Positions 44,112 to 56,892 are shown, numbered from the stretch's first letter. The stretch is DNA of 64,000 nt from Corynebacterium sp. NML140438 (GCF_001875725.1 NZ_MLCQ01000029.1:1-64000), one strand, 5' to 3'. Notes: generated by a model not told the origin, from the letters alone. Program-made: numbers and translations.

Positions 44112-45043
44112 GCGTCATCCTTTCTAAAAATGGTGCCGTCCGGGTACTGGGAACGGTCGTAATCATCTGGCAGAACCATGGTGCCCACCCCGCCCATCGT
44201 GAGCAGCTCAAGGAGCACGGAGTGCGCGACGCGCCCGTCGATGACGTGGGCGGCCCTCACCCCTCCCTGCACTGCGGTCAGGCACGCCTCCATCTTGGGG
44301 ATCATGCCCGAGTCCAGTGCTGGCAGCATCTGCTCGAGGTCCCCGGCCTCGATCTTCGACAGCAACGAGTCCCTGTTCGGCCAGTCCGTGTAGAGGCCCT
44401 CCACGTTGGTCAGCACCACGAGGCGCTCCGCGCCGATCGCCGCGGCGAGTGCGCCCGCGGCCTCGTCGGCGTTGATGTTGTACACCTCGCCGTTCTCGCC
44501 CGGCGCGATGCCGGAGACCACCGGGATGCGGCCTGCCTCGATGATGTCCATGACGGCGGCGGGGTTCACGTCGGTGATCGTGCCGACGAGCCCGATGTCG
44601 CGGGTTTCGCCGTCGACGTCGACGGTGCGGCGCTTCGCGGTGAACAGCCCGGCGTCCTCGCCGGAGGTGCCCACTGCGTAGGGCCCGTGGGAGTTGATCT
44701 TGCCCAGCAGGTCACGCCCGACCTGGCCGAAGAGCACCATGCGCACCACGTCCAGGATCTCCGGGGTGGTGACGCGGAAGCCACCGACAAACTCGCCACC
44801 GTCGAGGCCCAGGCGCTTGAGCATCGCGCTGATCTGTGGGCCGCCGCCGTGCACGACCACGGGTTTCGCGCCGACGGTGCGTAGGAAGACCATGTCGGCA
44901 GCGAAGGCGGCTTTGAGGTCTTCATCGATCATGGCGTTGCCGCCGTACTTGACCACCACAATTTTGTCGCGGTAGTGCTGCAGCCATGGCAGTGCCTCTG
45001 CCAGGACGGTTGCCCGCTGCTCGCTGCTGAGATTCGCTAACAC
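44108..45043 (-). CDS. argB: Acetylglutamate kinase
   Basis: A 311-residue amino-acid kinase with [20 protein letters not shown] near 30 and [20 protein letters not shown] near 60. [20 protein letters not shown] and VLTNVEGLY occur later. It phosphorylates N-acetylglutamate and is the usual arginine-sensitive step. Nine bases separate it from argJ upstream. Confidence 0.95.
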   Translation of the reverse strand: MLANLSSEQRATVLAEALPWLQHYRDKIVVVKYGGNAMIDEDLKAAFAADMVFLRTVGAKPVVVHGGGPQISAMLKRLGLDGGEFVGGFRVTTPEILDVVRMVLFGQVGRDLLGKINSHGPYAVGTSGEDAGLFTAKRRTVDVDGETRDIGLVGTITDVNPAAVMDIIEAGRIPVVSGIAPGENGEVYNINADEAAGALAAAIGAERLVVLTNVEGLYTDWPNRDSLLSKIEAGDLEQMLPALDSGMIPKMEACLTAVQGGVRAAHVIDGRVAHSVLLELLTMGGVGTMVLPDDYDRSQYPDGTIFRKDDA

Positions 45044-45052
45044 GGATGCCTC

Positions 45053-46213
45053 CTAGCTGCTGTATGCGGAGTTGATTTCGACGTAGGCGTGCGACAGGTC
45101 GGTGGTGCGCACAGTGGCGCTGCCCTGCCCGCCGGTGCCAAGGTTGACGACGACCTCGATGTTCGCACCGCTTAGGTCCACATCGCGCGCGCCCGGCGCG
45201 CCCGCGGACTGCTCGCAGACGGTCTGCCCGTTGAAGGTGACTGAGATGTTCTCGGCGTCCATCTCGGCGTCTGCCATGCCGACGGCGGCGAGCACGCGGC
45301 CCCAGTTCGGGTCGGAGCCGAACATTGCGGTCTTGACAAGGTTGTCGCGCCCGATGGCTCGTGCTGCGTTGAGCGCCTGGACGTCGTCGGCTGCGCCTTC
45401 GACGGTGATGGCCACGCGCTTGGTTACGCCTTCGGCGTCGGATTGCATCATGGCGGCGAGTTGCGAGCAGGCGTCTTGCATCGCGGCGTCGAGTTCGTCT
45501 TGCGTCGGGGTGACGCCGCTTGCGCAGCTGGCCATGGCGATGACGGTGTCGTTGGTGGAGGTGGAGCCGTCGATATCGAGGGTGTTGAAGGTGGTGGCAA
45601 CGGCGCGGTCGAGCGCAGCCTGCAGCGCTTGGCTCTCGACGTCCGCGTCCGTGGTGATGCACACGAGCATGGTGGCAAGCGACGGCGCCATCATGCCCGC
45701 GCCCTTGCCCATCCCGCCGAGCGTCCAACCGTCACCATTGACGACGACCTCTTTCGCCACGGTGTCCGTGGTCTTGATGGCGACGGCGGCGTCCGCGCCA
45801 TGGTCGCCGAGTTCCTTCACGAGGGCCCCGATGCCGTGCTCTATCTTGTCCATCGGCAGCAGGTCGCCGATGATGCCGGTGGAGCACACCGCGATCTGCG
45901 AGGCCTCCGACCCGATACCCGTGGCCGTGAGCTGCTGCATCGCCTTGGCGTCCTCGAGGCCCTGCGCGCCGGTGCAGGCGTTGGCGTTGCCAGAGTTAAA
46001 CACGACGGCGGAGATAGCGCCGCCCTTGATTACTTCGCGGCTGACCTTGACCGGCGCTGCGAAAACTTTGTTGCGGGTGAATACGGCCGCGGCTGCCTGC
46101 TTTGGCCCTTCGTTGACCACGACGGCCATGTCCGGCTTGCCGGATGCCTTGATGCCGGCCGAGGTCGCGGCGGCGCTGAATCCCTTGGGGGCGGTGACAC
46201 CAGTAGTGCTCAT
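45053..46213 (-). CDS. argJ: Bifunctional ornithine acetyltransferase/N-acetylglutamate synthase
   Basis: A 386-residue precursor with the autocleavage region [20 protein letters not shown] near 195, where a threonine becomes the new N-terminus of the beta chain. Other conserved parts are [20 protein letters not shown] and [15 protein letters not shown]. It recycles the acetyl group in arginine synthesis and may also make N-acetylglutamate. It lies 63 bases downstream of argC. Confidence 0.95.
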   Translation of the reverse strand: MSTTGVTAPKGFSAAATSAGIKASGKPDMAVVVNEGPKQAAAAVFTRNKVFAAPVKVSREVIKGGAISAVVFNSGNANACTGAQGLEDAKAMQQLTATGIGSEASQIAVCSTGIIGDLLPMDKIEHGIGALVKELGDHGADAAVAIKTTDTVAKEVVVNGDGWTLGGMGKGAGMMAPSLATMLVCITTDADVESQALQAALDRAVATTFNTLDIDGSTSTNDTVIAMASCASGVTPTQDELDAAMQDACSQLAAMMQSDAEGVTKRVAITVEGAADDVQALNAARAIGRDNLVKTAMFGSDPNWGRVLAAVGMADAEMDAENISVTFNGQTVCEQSAGAPGARDVDLSGANIEVVVNLGTGGQGSATVRTTDLSHAYVEINSAYSS

Positions 46214-46276
46214 GATGAAAGTGTCCTTTACAGTCCTATACGAGAAGAAGAAGTAGAGATGGAGTGAGGCTGGCGG

Positions 46277-47368
<1,092 letters not shown>

Positions 47369-47412
47369 TTATTCAGGAAAATTTCTTTCTTCCTACCCCT
47401 GGAAACACGCCT

Positions 47413-47454
47413 GCCCACTACCGAACCGGTCTTAAGTCAGTGTCGACAGTGGGC
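47413..47454 (-). terminator. Hairpin downstream of gdhA
   Basis: GCCCACT and AGTGGGC form a seven-base stem around a 28-base loop with internal complementarity. It lies between the gdhA stop and the argC promoter. The T tract is weak, so it may be a rho-aided terminator. Confidence 0.4.
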
Positions 47455-47496
47455 AATTAATCGTATTTTATGCTATCAACGCACATTCATGCATTG

Positions 47497-49183
<1,687 letters not shown>

Positions 49184-49930
49184 ATGACAACAACGCCCAC
49201 AGTGCGGTTCCACGGCTACCCGAAACGCCTTGTCCCCGATATTTTCGGCGGCTCCGACTGGGACCTCCCGATGACCGACCGCGATAGCGACTCTATCTTT
49301 TTCCTCGTGGAGTACCTGAAAATCATCGACCCGGAGAACGCAAACGAGCCGACGGCCTACACACTGCTTCGCGAGCTTCACAGCGAACACCGCGCAATGG
49401 AAGTAGAAGTATTCAATTATCTGCGCGAGACACCAGGGATCCAGGAGGAGAAAGACCAGGCGTTCTACCGGGTAATGTTCCAGTTCCTGCAGTACCAAGC
49501 CGGGCAACTCGTGATCAAAGCTCTGGAAGCTACCGACGGGAACCCTTACAAGGTGGTTGGGATGATGCGCTACCACCACCCATCGATCGAACGCGCAGCA
49601 GCTGTCGACGCCGTCATGAAAACCACCGTGGAGGAAGCACTGAAAACGCTCGGGAGGGACCACAGCCCGCAGGCCGTCGAGGAGCTGTGGTTGGAACTCA
49701 ACCAGGAGGTCGATCTGTTAGCGCAAACGAGGAAAGCTCAACGCCTAGCCGGTTGGGCGAAGGACATCAAGAATTTGCCTCGAAGCAGCGAAGCGATGGA
49801 GAAGATTTTCCTCCAGGACCAGAACGAAGCGGCGTGGACGGTGATCGACCAACATCTGACAGAGCCGATCAACGCGCTGATCGAACAGCAGGAAGAAGAG
49901 GATCCCTGGGCGGTGGACTGGGACAGCTAG
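49184..49930 (+). CDS. Hypothetical protein
   Basis: A 248-residue soluble, acidic, mostly helical protein starting at ATG after AAGGAGACCAATC. It opens MTTTPTVRFHGYPKRLVPDI and has VEYLKIIDPENANEPTAYTL and a tail QQEEEDPWAVDWDS. No domain is recognised. It is transcribed away from gdhA, so it could share a promoter region and nitrogen-dependent control, but this is guesswork. Confidence 0.75.
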   Translation: MTTTPTVRFHGYPKRLVPDIFGGSDWDLPMTDRDSDSIFFLVEYLKIIDPENANEPTAYTLLRELHSEHRAMEVEVFNYLRETPGIQEEKDQAFYRVMFQFLQYQAGQLVIKALEATDGNPYKVVGMMRYHHPSIERAAAVDAVMKTTVEEALKTLGRDHSPQAVEELWLELNQEVDLLAQTRKAQRLAGWAKDIKNLPRSSEAMEKIFLQDQNEAAWTVIDQHLTEPINALIEQQEEEDPWAVDWDS

Positions 49931-50351
49931 ACCTTGTGCCCTGCGTGGTCACCGGCCATCTCCGCGTAATTAAGCAAAGAGCAGCTCCTGGCGCTGATGC
50001 TCGTTCGCAGGTTGCGAATAACGGCCCAACGCCTACATCGCGCTTGAATGATCCGCTACCGGATACTCACTCAGGTGTTACCGGGCACTCGCCACACCGC
50101 TACCCTTTCAGTCTTCTGAATACCTGCAGCTGCGCTGTCATCGATGTGCATGCTGCGCTGACGAAGCAGGTCGACCTGCCTCTCGTGACCCAACCAACCA
50201 TTCGGCATCGAATATGCCTCCACAGATAGTGAAAGGCTCCAGTCATCTGTACATTTCCCTCATGGGAAAGAGGCTTGACCTCTATCGCAGCCCATTTACG
50301 GGGCTCCTTCCAGCAAATGCAAAGCTGCCACTGTCGGGGTGCCCGTTTCAA
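49931..50351. other. Non-coding or decayed region
   Basis: No convincing gene. A minus-strand frame around 50100-50351 has no ribosome site or family resemblance. Base composition is mixed. The segment ends at an insertion-sequence remnant, so it probably represents the flank of an old insertion. Confidence 0.5.
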
Positions 50352-50417
50352 AACCCCAGCTTAAGCGTGAGAAAAGGTGGGCTGGACGTGGCTAGTTACA
50401 CACAAATGTCGCTTAAG
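50352..50417 (+). mobile_element. Second remnant of the IS1249-like element end
   Basis: AACCCCAGCTTAAGCGTGAG, then AAAAGGTGGGCTGGACGTGG and ACACACAAATGTCGCTTAAG, are near-identical to the end of the transposase and terminus at 15724-15826. Only the last 20 or so codons of the transposase and the terminus remain. Differences include one missing G and several transitions, which suggests age. Confidence 0.75.
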
Positions 50418-50510
50418 CCTTTGACTTGCTACGCAAAAGCCCCCCTCGCATTTAAGCTTGCAACGCATAGGCTTGGAGGGGGTATCTCTTGGCTCGAACT
50501 ATATACAGCT

Positions 50511-50600
50511 CTAGAGCTTTAGAGCAATTTTCTGCCTTGAAAATCCAAGAGACGAAATCAGAGTCAGCTGCAGGGTGCGGGTGATTTCCTCACGATCCAT
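50511..50600 (-). pseudogene. Truncated gene start
   Basis: An ATG at 50600 follows an excellent site (AGGAGGGAACGTC). The encoded peptide begins MDREEITRTLQLTLISSLG and meets a stop after 29 residues, close to the insertion-sequence remnant. The good ribosome site but short product suggests that the insertion or a deletion cut the gene. No identity can be given. Confidence 0.4.
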
Positions 50601-50672
50601 GACGTTCCCTCCTGAGACGGCGTTGCCTCCAAAGTACACGGCCCGCACCGGCGCCCGGCGCCGTCCCATCCC

Positions 50673-50993
50673 CTAGATCTCCTCCGGCACTCCGGGCATG
50701 GCACCGCTGACACAGACTTCCCCGGGTCAGTCGATGCATAGCGGGGCCTCGTGTCCGCGCGTACCGCCGACGATGATGACTGACATTAACCAGACCCCGT
50801 CCACGCCCAACTCCCCGTGCCGTTTCGCCGCCGTGGTGACCAGATGCGACGCCAAGGCGGAGGCCGTCGCCAAGCGAACCGGTGCCAGAGCGGGACCCGA
50901 CGATGACCCCGCGACGACCGCCGGGCGGCCGCCGCCGACGAGCTCGTCGACCAAACTCCGCAGGACCGCTGACCGGGGCATTTCTCGAACCAA
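50673..50993 (-). pseudogene. C-terminal fragment of an unknown protein
   Basis: The frame from 50993 reads LRSLVDELVGGGRPAVVAGS, then LATASALASHLVTTAAKRHG and VIIVGGTRGHEAPLCID. It then hits TGA, but continues in the same frame as PGEVCVSGAMPGVPEEI to a stop at 50673. The internal TGA looks like a nonsense change. The composition is GC-rich as in the following decayed genes. Family not recognised. Confidence 0.5.
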
Positions 50994-51068
50994 CTCCCCT
51001 TTCGGGCCGTCGCAAAGCTGCTTTGCGACGGCTTGATCTGGCTTTTCACCGCCTTCTCGACAAGAACT

Positions 51069-51087
51069 TTAGCTTAGCCTAAGCTAT
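51069..51087. promoter_or_regulatory. Near-consensus DtxR/IdeR box
   Basis: TTAGCTTAGCCTAAGCTAT matches TTAGGTTAGSCTAACCTAA at 16 of 19 positions and is a nearly perfect palindrome. It lies about 90 bases before the methyltransferase-cupin start. Iron repression of that gene is therefore likely to have operated before the gene decayed. Confidence 0.8.
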
Positions 51088-51177
51088 TTTCTAGTAATCG
51101 GTATTTCATATTCGGATTATTGGCAGCCACGTTCCGACGACACCGCCACCACCGACACTCTACGAAGGAGTTAAGCA

Positions 51178-52329
51178 TGACCGCCCGCGACAGGGATTTC
51201 GATAAACTCCAGGGACATTGGCTATTGGCCAGGCTCGGAAAGAAGGTGCTGCGCCCCGGAGGCCGGAAGATGACAGAGTGGATCCTCGACCAGTCCCGCC
51301 TCACCGACGCCCGAGTCGTCGAACTGGCCCCGGGCCTGGGCATCACGGCGGCAGAGATCCTGAAGCGACGGCCGTCCGGATACGTCGGAGTCGACGAAGA
51401 CGAAGCCGCCGTACAGACCACAGCCAAGGTCGTGAGCGGCCAGGGTCGCGTAGTGAAGGGCAAGGCCCAGTCGACGGGGCTCGACGACGATTCAGCGGAC
51501 GCCGTCATCGGCGAAGCGATGCTCACCATGCAGGGGGACAAGGGTAAGAATGCCATCCTCGACGAGGTCCGCCGCGTCCTCGCGCCCGGTGGCCGGTACG
51601 CGATCCACGAACTCGCACTGACCCCCGATGACCTCCCGCCATCGACTAAGGACGAGATCCGGGTCGCCATGTCGAAGGCGATTCGCGTCAATGCCCGTCC
51701 CCCTCACCCCCGCCGAATGGCGGCAGCTGCTCGAGGATCACGGCTTCGAGGTCGAACAGGTCCGCATCGGCGAGATGGGCCTGCTCAAGCCGAGCCAGAT
51801 GCTCGAGGACGAAGGCCCTGCCGGGGTCGCGCGGATCGTCGTCAACGCGATCAGGCAGCCGGCGGCGCGCCGACGGGTCCTGAGCATGCGCAGCACATTC
51901 GTCAAACACGACGACTCTCTCGCCTCAATCGGCATCGTGGCCCGCGTGCGCGATGCCCGTAGGGAGATCGAATTCCTCGACGAGGAGCAGAAGGCCGATC
52001 TGGCCGCCGATCCGGACGTGCTGAGCTTCCATGATGTCATCGCGGCGGCACCCGCACCCGTGGACGGCGACGGCCCGGCGGTGCAGCGGTTGCAGACCGC
52101 GGACGGCGTGAACCTGATCGCCATGCGCTTCCGGGCGGGCCAGTCCCTGCCCGACCACCGTGCCGCCCATCCGATTCTGGTGCAGTGTATGGAAGGCCGT
52201 GTGCGTTTCTCGGTGGGCGACCGGACAGAAACCCTAACACCGGGCCGTGTCGCACATCTGCCGTCGATGGTTCCCCACCGGGTCGATGCCGACGAGGATT
52301 CCGTATTCCTGCTGTCGATGCTGACATAG
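51178..52329 (+). pseudogene. Methyltransferase-cupin fusion protein, frameshifted
   Basis: From 51178 the frame encodes a class I SAM-dependent methyltransferase (VVELAPGLGITAAEILKRRP as motif I, YVGVDEDEAAV as motif II, then AVIGEAMLTMQGDKGKNAIL and VLAPGGRYAIHELAL). Near the CCCCC run at 51693-51697 the frame shifts by one, after which LTPAEWRQLLEDHGFEVEQV continues the methyltransferase. A cupin domain then follows (VNLIAMRFRAGQSLPDHRAA, HPILVQCMEGRVRF, TPGRVAHLPSMVPHRV) to a stop at 52329. The intact product would have about 383 residues. Iron control is indicated by the upstream box. Confidence 0.8.
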
Positions 52330-52457
52330 GCGACGACATGGGCATTGGCGCAAGCATGGTCGAACACGGTGCGAACCCGCCCCGCCGAACACCCCGAATT
52401 GGGCCGTAACCAAGCCTGTACTTACCTATTCAGGTTTGAATTCCAACCGTCTAGTAG

Positions 52458-52476
52458 CAAGGTTTACCTAAGTTCA
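52458..52476. promoter_or_regulatory. Possible DtxR box ahead of the efeU remnant
   Basis: CAAGGTTTACCTAAGTTCA agrees with the DtxR consensus at about 12 of 19 positions, centred on AGGTTTACCTAA. It is 62 bases upstream of the FTR1-type start. Confidence 0.5.
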
Positions 52477-52537
52477 TGAGGGATGGTGACGGTAATTTAC
52501 CTGCCGGAGCGCCGCCCTCCTCCGAAAGGTCGACCGC

Positions 52538-53006
52538 ATGTTCCCCGCTTCCTTCCTCATCGGCCTGCGTGAAGGCCTCGAGGCGGCCCTGATCGTGGGC
52601 ATCCTCCTGGCGTACGCCCGCAAACGAGGACGGGAAGATGCCCGTCAGAAGATCTGGTGGGGCGTGACCATCACCGTAATCGGTTCCCTGATCCTCGGCG
52701 CCGTGTTCACGTTCGGCCGCACCAAACTCTCCTTCAAGGCCCAGGAGGTCATCGGCGGCACCATGTCGCTCATCGCCGTGGCGATGGTCACCTGGATGGT
52801 GTTCTGAATGATGCGGATCGGCGTCGGCCCCAAACGGGAGTTCGAAGCCGAGGCGGACGCCGGAGCGTTTCGCGAAGGTGCACCAGAACATGGCCAGGGA
52901 CGACATGTTTATCGAGTACCTGAGGACGACCTCGTCGTCGGTGTTCCCCGTCGCGCCGGGAATCGGCGAGGACGGCTACGTGGGCCAGGGCTTGTTCGAA
53001 TCCTGA
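52538..53006 (+). pseudogene. Deletion fusion of efeU (FTR1 iron permease) and efeB (DyP peroxidase)
   Basis: The first 89 codons match an FTR1 iron permease N-terminus: FLIGLREGLEAALIVGILLA with the REGLEA iron motif, and a second membrane segment. An in-frame TGA follows, but FTR1-like sequence continues (MMRIGVGPKREFEAEADA). From about 52861, in another frame, FAKVHQNMARDDMFIEYLRT, TSSSVFPVAPGIGEDGYVGQ and GLFES match the C-terminus of DyP-type peroxidase EfeB. The middle of efeU, all of efeO and most of efeB are missing. The intact operon would import iron and handle haem or peroxide. Confidence 0.7.
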
Positions 53007-53127
53007 CCACGGGCACCACTCGATCACGATGGCGAGGAGGAAGGTGTCTAGGAAGGTGACCGGAAAATCCGGCGGAGGCCAGTCGAGAATTGGCCCTCGC
53101 CGTCGCCGCGGCGTCGCTAACGTTCGA

Positions 53128-53471
53128 ATGGTGAACATCAGCCGCAAACTCTTCCGCTCCCCCACTCCCCAGGGTCCTCGCACGGTCCTGATTACCGGCG
53201 CTGCCTCCGGCTTCGGCCTCGAACTGGCCAAGCGCTTCATCGCCCGCGACGATTCCGTCATCGCGACGGACCTGCATGACGACGGCGAACGAGGACGTCG
53301 TTAAGCTCGGCGAAACGTGCGCCTACCGCAAGCTGGACGTGACCTCCGACGCCGAGTGGGAAGCCGCGACCGTCGCCGACGGCGCGATGAAGGGGCATCG
53401 ACGCCCGCCGGCAGGTGGTCACGCCCGATTCGGTGGCGCTGATCGGCTGGTATGCCAAACGCTTCGCCTAG
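53128..53471 (+). pseudogene. Short-chain dehydrogenase remnant
   Basis: The frame from ATG 53128 gives TVLITGAASGFGLELAKRFI, a clear Rossmann start. A frameshift near 53283 leads to KLGETCAYRKLDVTSDAEWE. The C-terminal QVVTPDSVALIGWYAKRFA ends at 53471, but the catalytic Ser-Tyr-Lys region is absent. It therefore combines a frameshift with an internal deletion of around 130 residues. Confidence 0.7.
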
Positions 53472-53711
53472 CGGCGGACGTAGGGCGTAGGGTGTAGAGC
53501 ACCTTCAGCGAGTCGATGATGGCGATCATCATCGTCGTGGCCTCGCCCAACCCGTCGGAAAACGGGGGCGCGCCGCTCAACTCCACACATCATGCCCCTA
53601 GGGCATACGGTGTCGAGGGTTCACCGACGGCCGTCGCAAAGCACGGGCGAGCATCCGAGGACCGACTCGCCCCCGACCATCGGCCACCGGCACCTGCGGG
53701 AGCGCCCGGGC

Positions 53712-54089
53712 TTACAGCTGCCCGAACACCGCGTGGGCGATCAGCTGATCGAGGCGACGGATGTCGATGTCCCGGCCCAGCTTGACCTTGATGTGCCCGG
53801 CGCGGGTCCACAACTCCAGCTCCGCATTGAAGTCGAGGGTGCCCGCGTTCTCCGACGACCACATGTTGATCGACGAATACGGCAGCGAGTACAGCTCGAC
53901 CTTCTTGCCGCGCAGCCCCTGGGCATCGCGGACGATTAATCGGCGGTCGGTGAAGATCGCGGAATCGCGGAAGGTCTTGTACGCCGTGATGGGACGCTCG
54001 CCCTGAACCAGGATCGGCCCGATGTCCTGGGGAATCGGGATTTCCTGCATGAGGGTCCAGCTGGTGATGGGGGTCATTTCGGCGGTCAT
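53712..54089 (-). CDS. Bacterial PH-domain protein
   Basis: A 125-residue soluble protein from the ATG at 54089 with GAAGGAGAG upstream. It contains a bacterial pleckstrin-homology-like pattern: ILVQGERPITAYKTFRDSAI, FTDRRLIVRDAQGLRGKKVE, YSLPYSSINMWSSENAGTLD and the C-terminal helix RRLDQLIAHAVFGQL. The likely family is bPH/YokE-like, with unknown ligand. It looks intact, in contrast to almost all genes around it. Confidence 0.75.
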   Translation of the reverse strand: MTAEMTPITSWTLMQEIPIPQDIGPILVQGERPITAYKTFRDSAIFTDRRLIVRDAQGLRGKKVELYSLPYSSINMWSSENAGTLDFNAELELWTRAGHIKVKLGRDIDIRRLDQLIAHAVFGQL

Positions 54090-54509
54090 GTCTCTCCTTC
54101 GGATGGGCGGGCACGCCACGGGAAACCGATACCCGCTGCGTCAACGATGCTAACACACCGTTCGACCACGACGCATAGAAATCCTCCGTGTCCCCGACCC
54201 CACAGCCAGCCCGCGGCCCGATGAACCGGGTGAGCAGCCTCAGGCCCGGATCGACCAGCTCGAACATCAGCCGCGCCCGATCGACGTGGGGCGGGCTACT
54301 CCTGGGTCAGCGCCCCGCCCCACTGGAACTGGCGGTGCAGCCGCCCGGCGATCTGATTGGCCAGCGCGGCCCGCTCCCACCGGTAAGACTGGGGACTGTG
54401 GCCCGGCGAGTTCGCGCCCCGGGGGACGCGGCGCCGCCGGAAGAATTCGGCTAAATTCGACGCAACGGCACGCCACGGCAGCACACCACGGCCAATTGGA
54501 GGAACCGCC
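54090..54509. other. GC-rich decayed sequence
   Basis: A 420-base stretch without an intact gene. On the minus strand GANSPGHSPQSYRWERAALA, NQIAGRLHRQFQWGGALTQE (about 54299-54420) looks like the end of a real protein, and FELVDPGLRLLTRFIGPRAG (about 54205-54267) like a further fragment. Neither has a start or a recognised family. Confidence 0.4.
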
Positions 54510-55166
54510 ATGACCGACGAACGCAGTTTGTGGGAGCAGGCCACCGAGTCGAGCTACTGGGCCGACCACGGGGAAGAACGGCCCAGCCCCCTCCCATGCC
54601 TCGTCGGGGTGAACCGACTTGCGGCCCGCTGCGGCTGCTCCCCCTCCCCGGACCGTCGCGGGCGGGTCGGGTTTCCTCGAACTCGACGAGCTCGCCTTCG
54701 AGCAGACGTCGAGCACCGACATGGTCGTCCGCGACGCCGGCAGCGACATCATCGGCCACGTCAACCGCAGGCCGCGCCTGGAGGAACCCGGGTTCCTCAT
54801 TCCCCGAGTGATGGTCCTCGAGACCACCGGCCCCGACGGCCCCGTCGACCTGCTCCACATCACCGACCCGCGCAGCATGGGCGGCGCCGATTGCGACGCC
54901 GCCCTGCCTGACGGCACGCCGGTGGCGCACATTACCGAGATCTGGCGGTGGTTCCGCCTCAACCTCGCCATCCACGTGGAGGCCGGCGAGGGGCCGCCGG
55001 TGGCGTCGATAAGCAGGGAAAGCATGGGGTTCTGCGCCTACTTCCTGTCCAGGTACCGCTACCGCCTGCGCATCGAGCCCGGCGTGGACAGGCCACCCGG
55101 TTGGCGCTGGCGGCGACGGTGTACGCGGTGTCGCCGTACGGGTACAAGGACACGGAGAACCAATGA
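54510..55166 (+). pseudogene. Scramblase/LURP-one-like protein, frameshifted
   Basis: Three frames must be joined. The start frame MTDERSLWEQATESSYWADH is followed near 54660 by FLELDELAFEQTSSTDMVVR, DAGSDIIGHVNRRPRLEEPG and HITEIWRWFRLNLAIHVEAG. Near 55090 the frame returns to give LALAATVYAVSPYGYKDTEN. The pattern of short beta strands resembles phospholipid scramblase or LURP-one-related proteins; this assignment is tentative. Confidence 0.5.
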
Positions 55167-55220
55167 GCCCGGAGGCCGTTTCGGCTGCGGGATCGTTTCG
55201 GGGGTGGAAAGGTGGCGGCC

Positions 55221-55506
55221 ATGACAGCCGTGCACCGTGATCTGAATCTCGACGACGAACTACTCGACGCTCTGACCGACCGCGACGCAGATGCCCGGGC
55301 CGACCGGGCGCTGGCGCTTCTGGATGCTGGCGCGAACGCCGCGGCGACCTCATCATGAAGCTGATCGTGCGCAATTCCGCCGAAGAGGAGGACAAGAGGG
55401 AGCTGTACGACGCCATGTTCTCCTGCCCCGCTACCGCGACACCCATCCCGACACGCCCGCCTTCCCTGGGCTGGACGCCTACCCGAACGCGAACAAGCCC
55501 AGTTAG
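55221..55506 (+). pseudogene. Remnant of one or two small unknown genes
   Basis: A 45-residue frame (55221-55358, MTAVHRDLNLDDELLDALTD) ends in an ATGA overlap with a second frame beginning MKLIVRNSAEEEDKRELYDA. The second frame then changes to give PRYRDTHPDTPAFPGLDAYP and stops at 55506. A frameshift around 55427 is the simplest explanation. No family recognised. Confidence 0.45.
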
Positions 55507-55566
55507 CGGCGGCGGCCCGCCCCAGAGCTATGTGAAACCAGACTTTATTTTCGATACGTTTCCAGG

Positions 55567-55986
55567 GTGTCCGTCAACGTTTCCACCCCCATCGCACGTC
55601 GGGCCCGGTAGACGACTATCGGGGCCATCCTGACCGCGGCGGTGCTCGTCACGGTCCTCGCGGGAATCTCCCTCGGCCCGGTCAGCGTCTCACTGTCCGA
55701 CGCGACCGCCGCCCTACTCGGGCCCATCGCCGACCGTCTCGGCGTCGACATGCCCGGCGCGACCCAGGCCCGCACCGCGCTAATTTGGACCATCTGTTTG
55801 CCGCGGGTGGTCGTCGCCGGTTTGGTAGGCACTTCCCTGGCCGTTGCTGGGTTGGTCATGCAGGCGGTCTTCCGCAACCCGTTGGCCGAACCGGGCATCA
55901 CCGACGTGTCCTCGGGCGCGGCCACCGCCGCGGTGCTGGCTATCGTCACCGGAGCGACGTCGATGGCCAGCCGCTGGAGGATCTAG
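55567..55986 (+). pseudogene. FecCD siderophore permease N-terminal fragment
   Basis: From a GTG at 55567 the reading is MSVNVSTPIARRAR, then TAG at 55609, and the same frame continues [20 protein letters not shown] and [20 protein letters not shown] with [20 protein letters not shown]. These are the first 130 residues of a FecCD permease. The rest, about 200 residues, is lost and replaced by transposase sequence starting near 56000. Confidence 0.8.
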
Positions 55987-56029
55987 CCGGTAACCCGGTG
56001 AGTGAGCTCGGCCCCGTAATCGGCACAGT

Positions 56030-56348
56030 TAAGGGAAACTTGGAAGATTGTCCTCCAGCATTGTTGAATGGTGCAGGTGAATCGGGGGACAAGAACGTGC
56101 AGGCAGGTGGGAAACCCCACCACCGGCAGGTCAACCAGTCAGCGGACAGAGTCATCACGCAGTTTCCCGGGGTGGGTGCAGTCGGGGCAGTGCCCGTCGA
56201 CAGCAACCGGGGCGGCGTCGATGATAGTGGAGGCGCCCGCGTCGGCGGCTCCGGTAAACGTCAAGCAGATTACTGCCGCGCGGCAGATAGTGTCTGCGAC
56301 GAGGCTGCCACTAGGCTGCAAGTACGGTCCTGGTTCGGTCAGATGCAA
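56030..56348 (-). pseudogene. ISL3-family transposase N-terminal fragment
   Basis: From ATG 56348 on the minus strand: MHLTEPGPYLQPSGSLVADT, then CPDCTHPGKLRDDSVR, a TGA, and in the same frame LVDLPVVGFPTCLHVLVPRF with TCTIQQCWRTIFQVSLNC. These match the zinc-binding N-terminal region of ISL3 transposases. The catalytic core is missing. Confidence 0.7.
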
Positions 56349-56384
56349 GCGTCGTAACTCTCAACTTGTACCGGCCAGGACCCC

Positions 56385-56892
56385 TACATGTTGCGCCACC
56401 CCGAACCAGGCTCTACGGTCAGCTACACACTCCAAAACGCGAAGAGCCGCATTGAACTTCGAGAGCGTCTGCGCGGCGTGTACGCGAATCGACTCCAGCG
56501 TGGGCGGGTTCTCCGGATCAGTCGGCACGATCACCGCAACAACCGTCTCCCCGTACACCTCGTGAAGATCACCCACAACAGCCACGTCCAGAACATCAGG
56601 GGTGACCAGAGACAGCATTCTCCACCTCGGCGGAATAGATGTTCTTCCCACCGGAGATGATCATGTCCTTCATCCGGTCGACCAGCGTCATGAATCCGTC
56701 AGATCCACGTTTTACCTGGTCACCAGTGTGCAGCCAGCCATCCCGGATAGTCTTCGTGGTCTCTTCCGGCTTGTTCCAGTAACCCTTCATCATCGATTCG
56801 GACTGAAGGATCATTTCGCCGACCTCACCTTCGGCAACATCATTGCCCTCAGGGTCGACAATTCGGTACACACCATTCAGGTTAGCGCCCAG
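56385..56892 (-). pseudogene. Acyl-CoA synthetase C-terminal fragment
   Basis: On the minus strand YRIVDPEGNDVAEGEVGEMI, then SMMKGYWNKPEETTKTIRDG, WLHTGDQVKRGSDGFMTLVD and RMKDMIISGGKNIYSAEVEN belong to AMP-forming acyl-CoA ligases (motifs around the HTGD hinge). A one-base shift near 56620 connects to DVLDVAVVGDLHEVYGETVV and AVIVPTDPENPPTLESIRVH. Both the start and the final lysine motif are missing. Confidence 0.8.
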
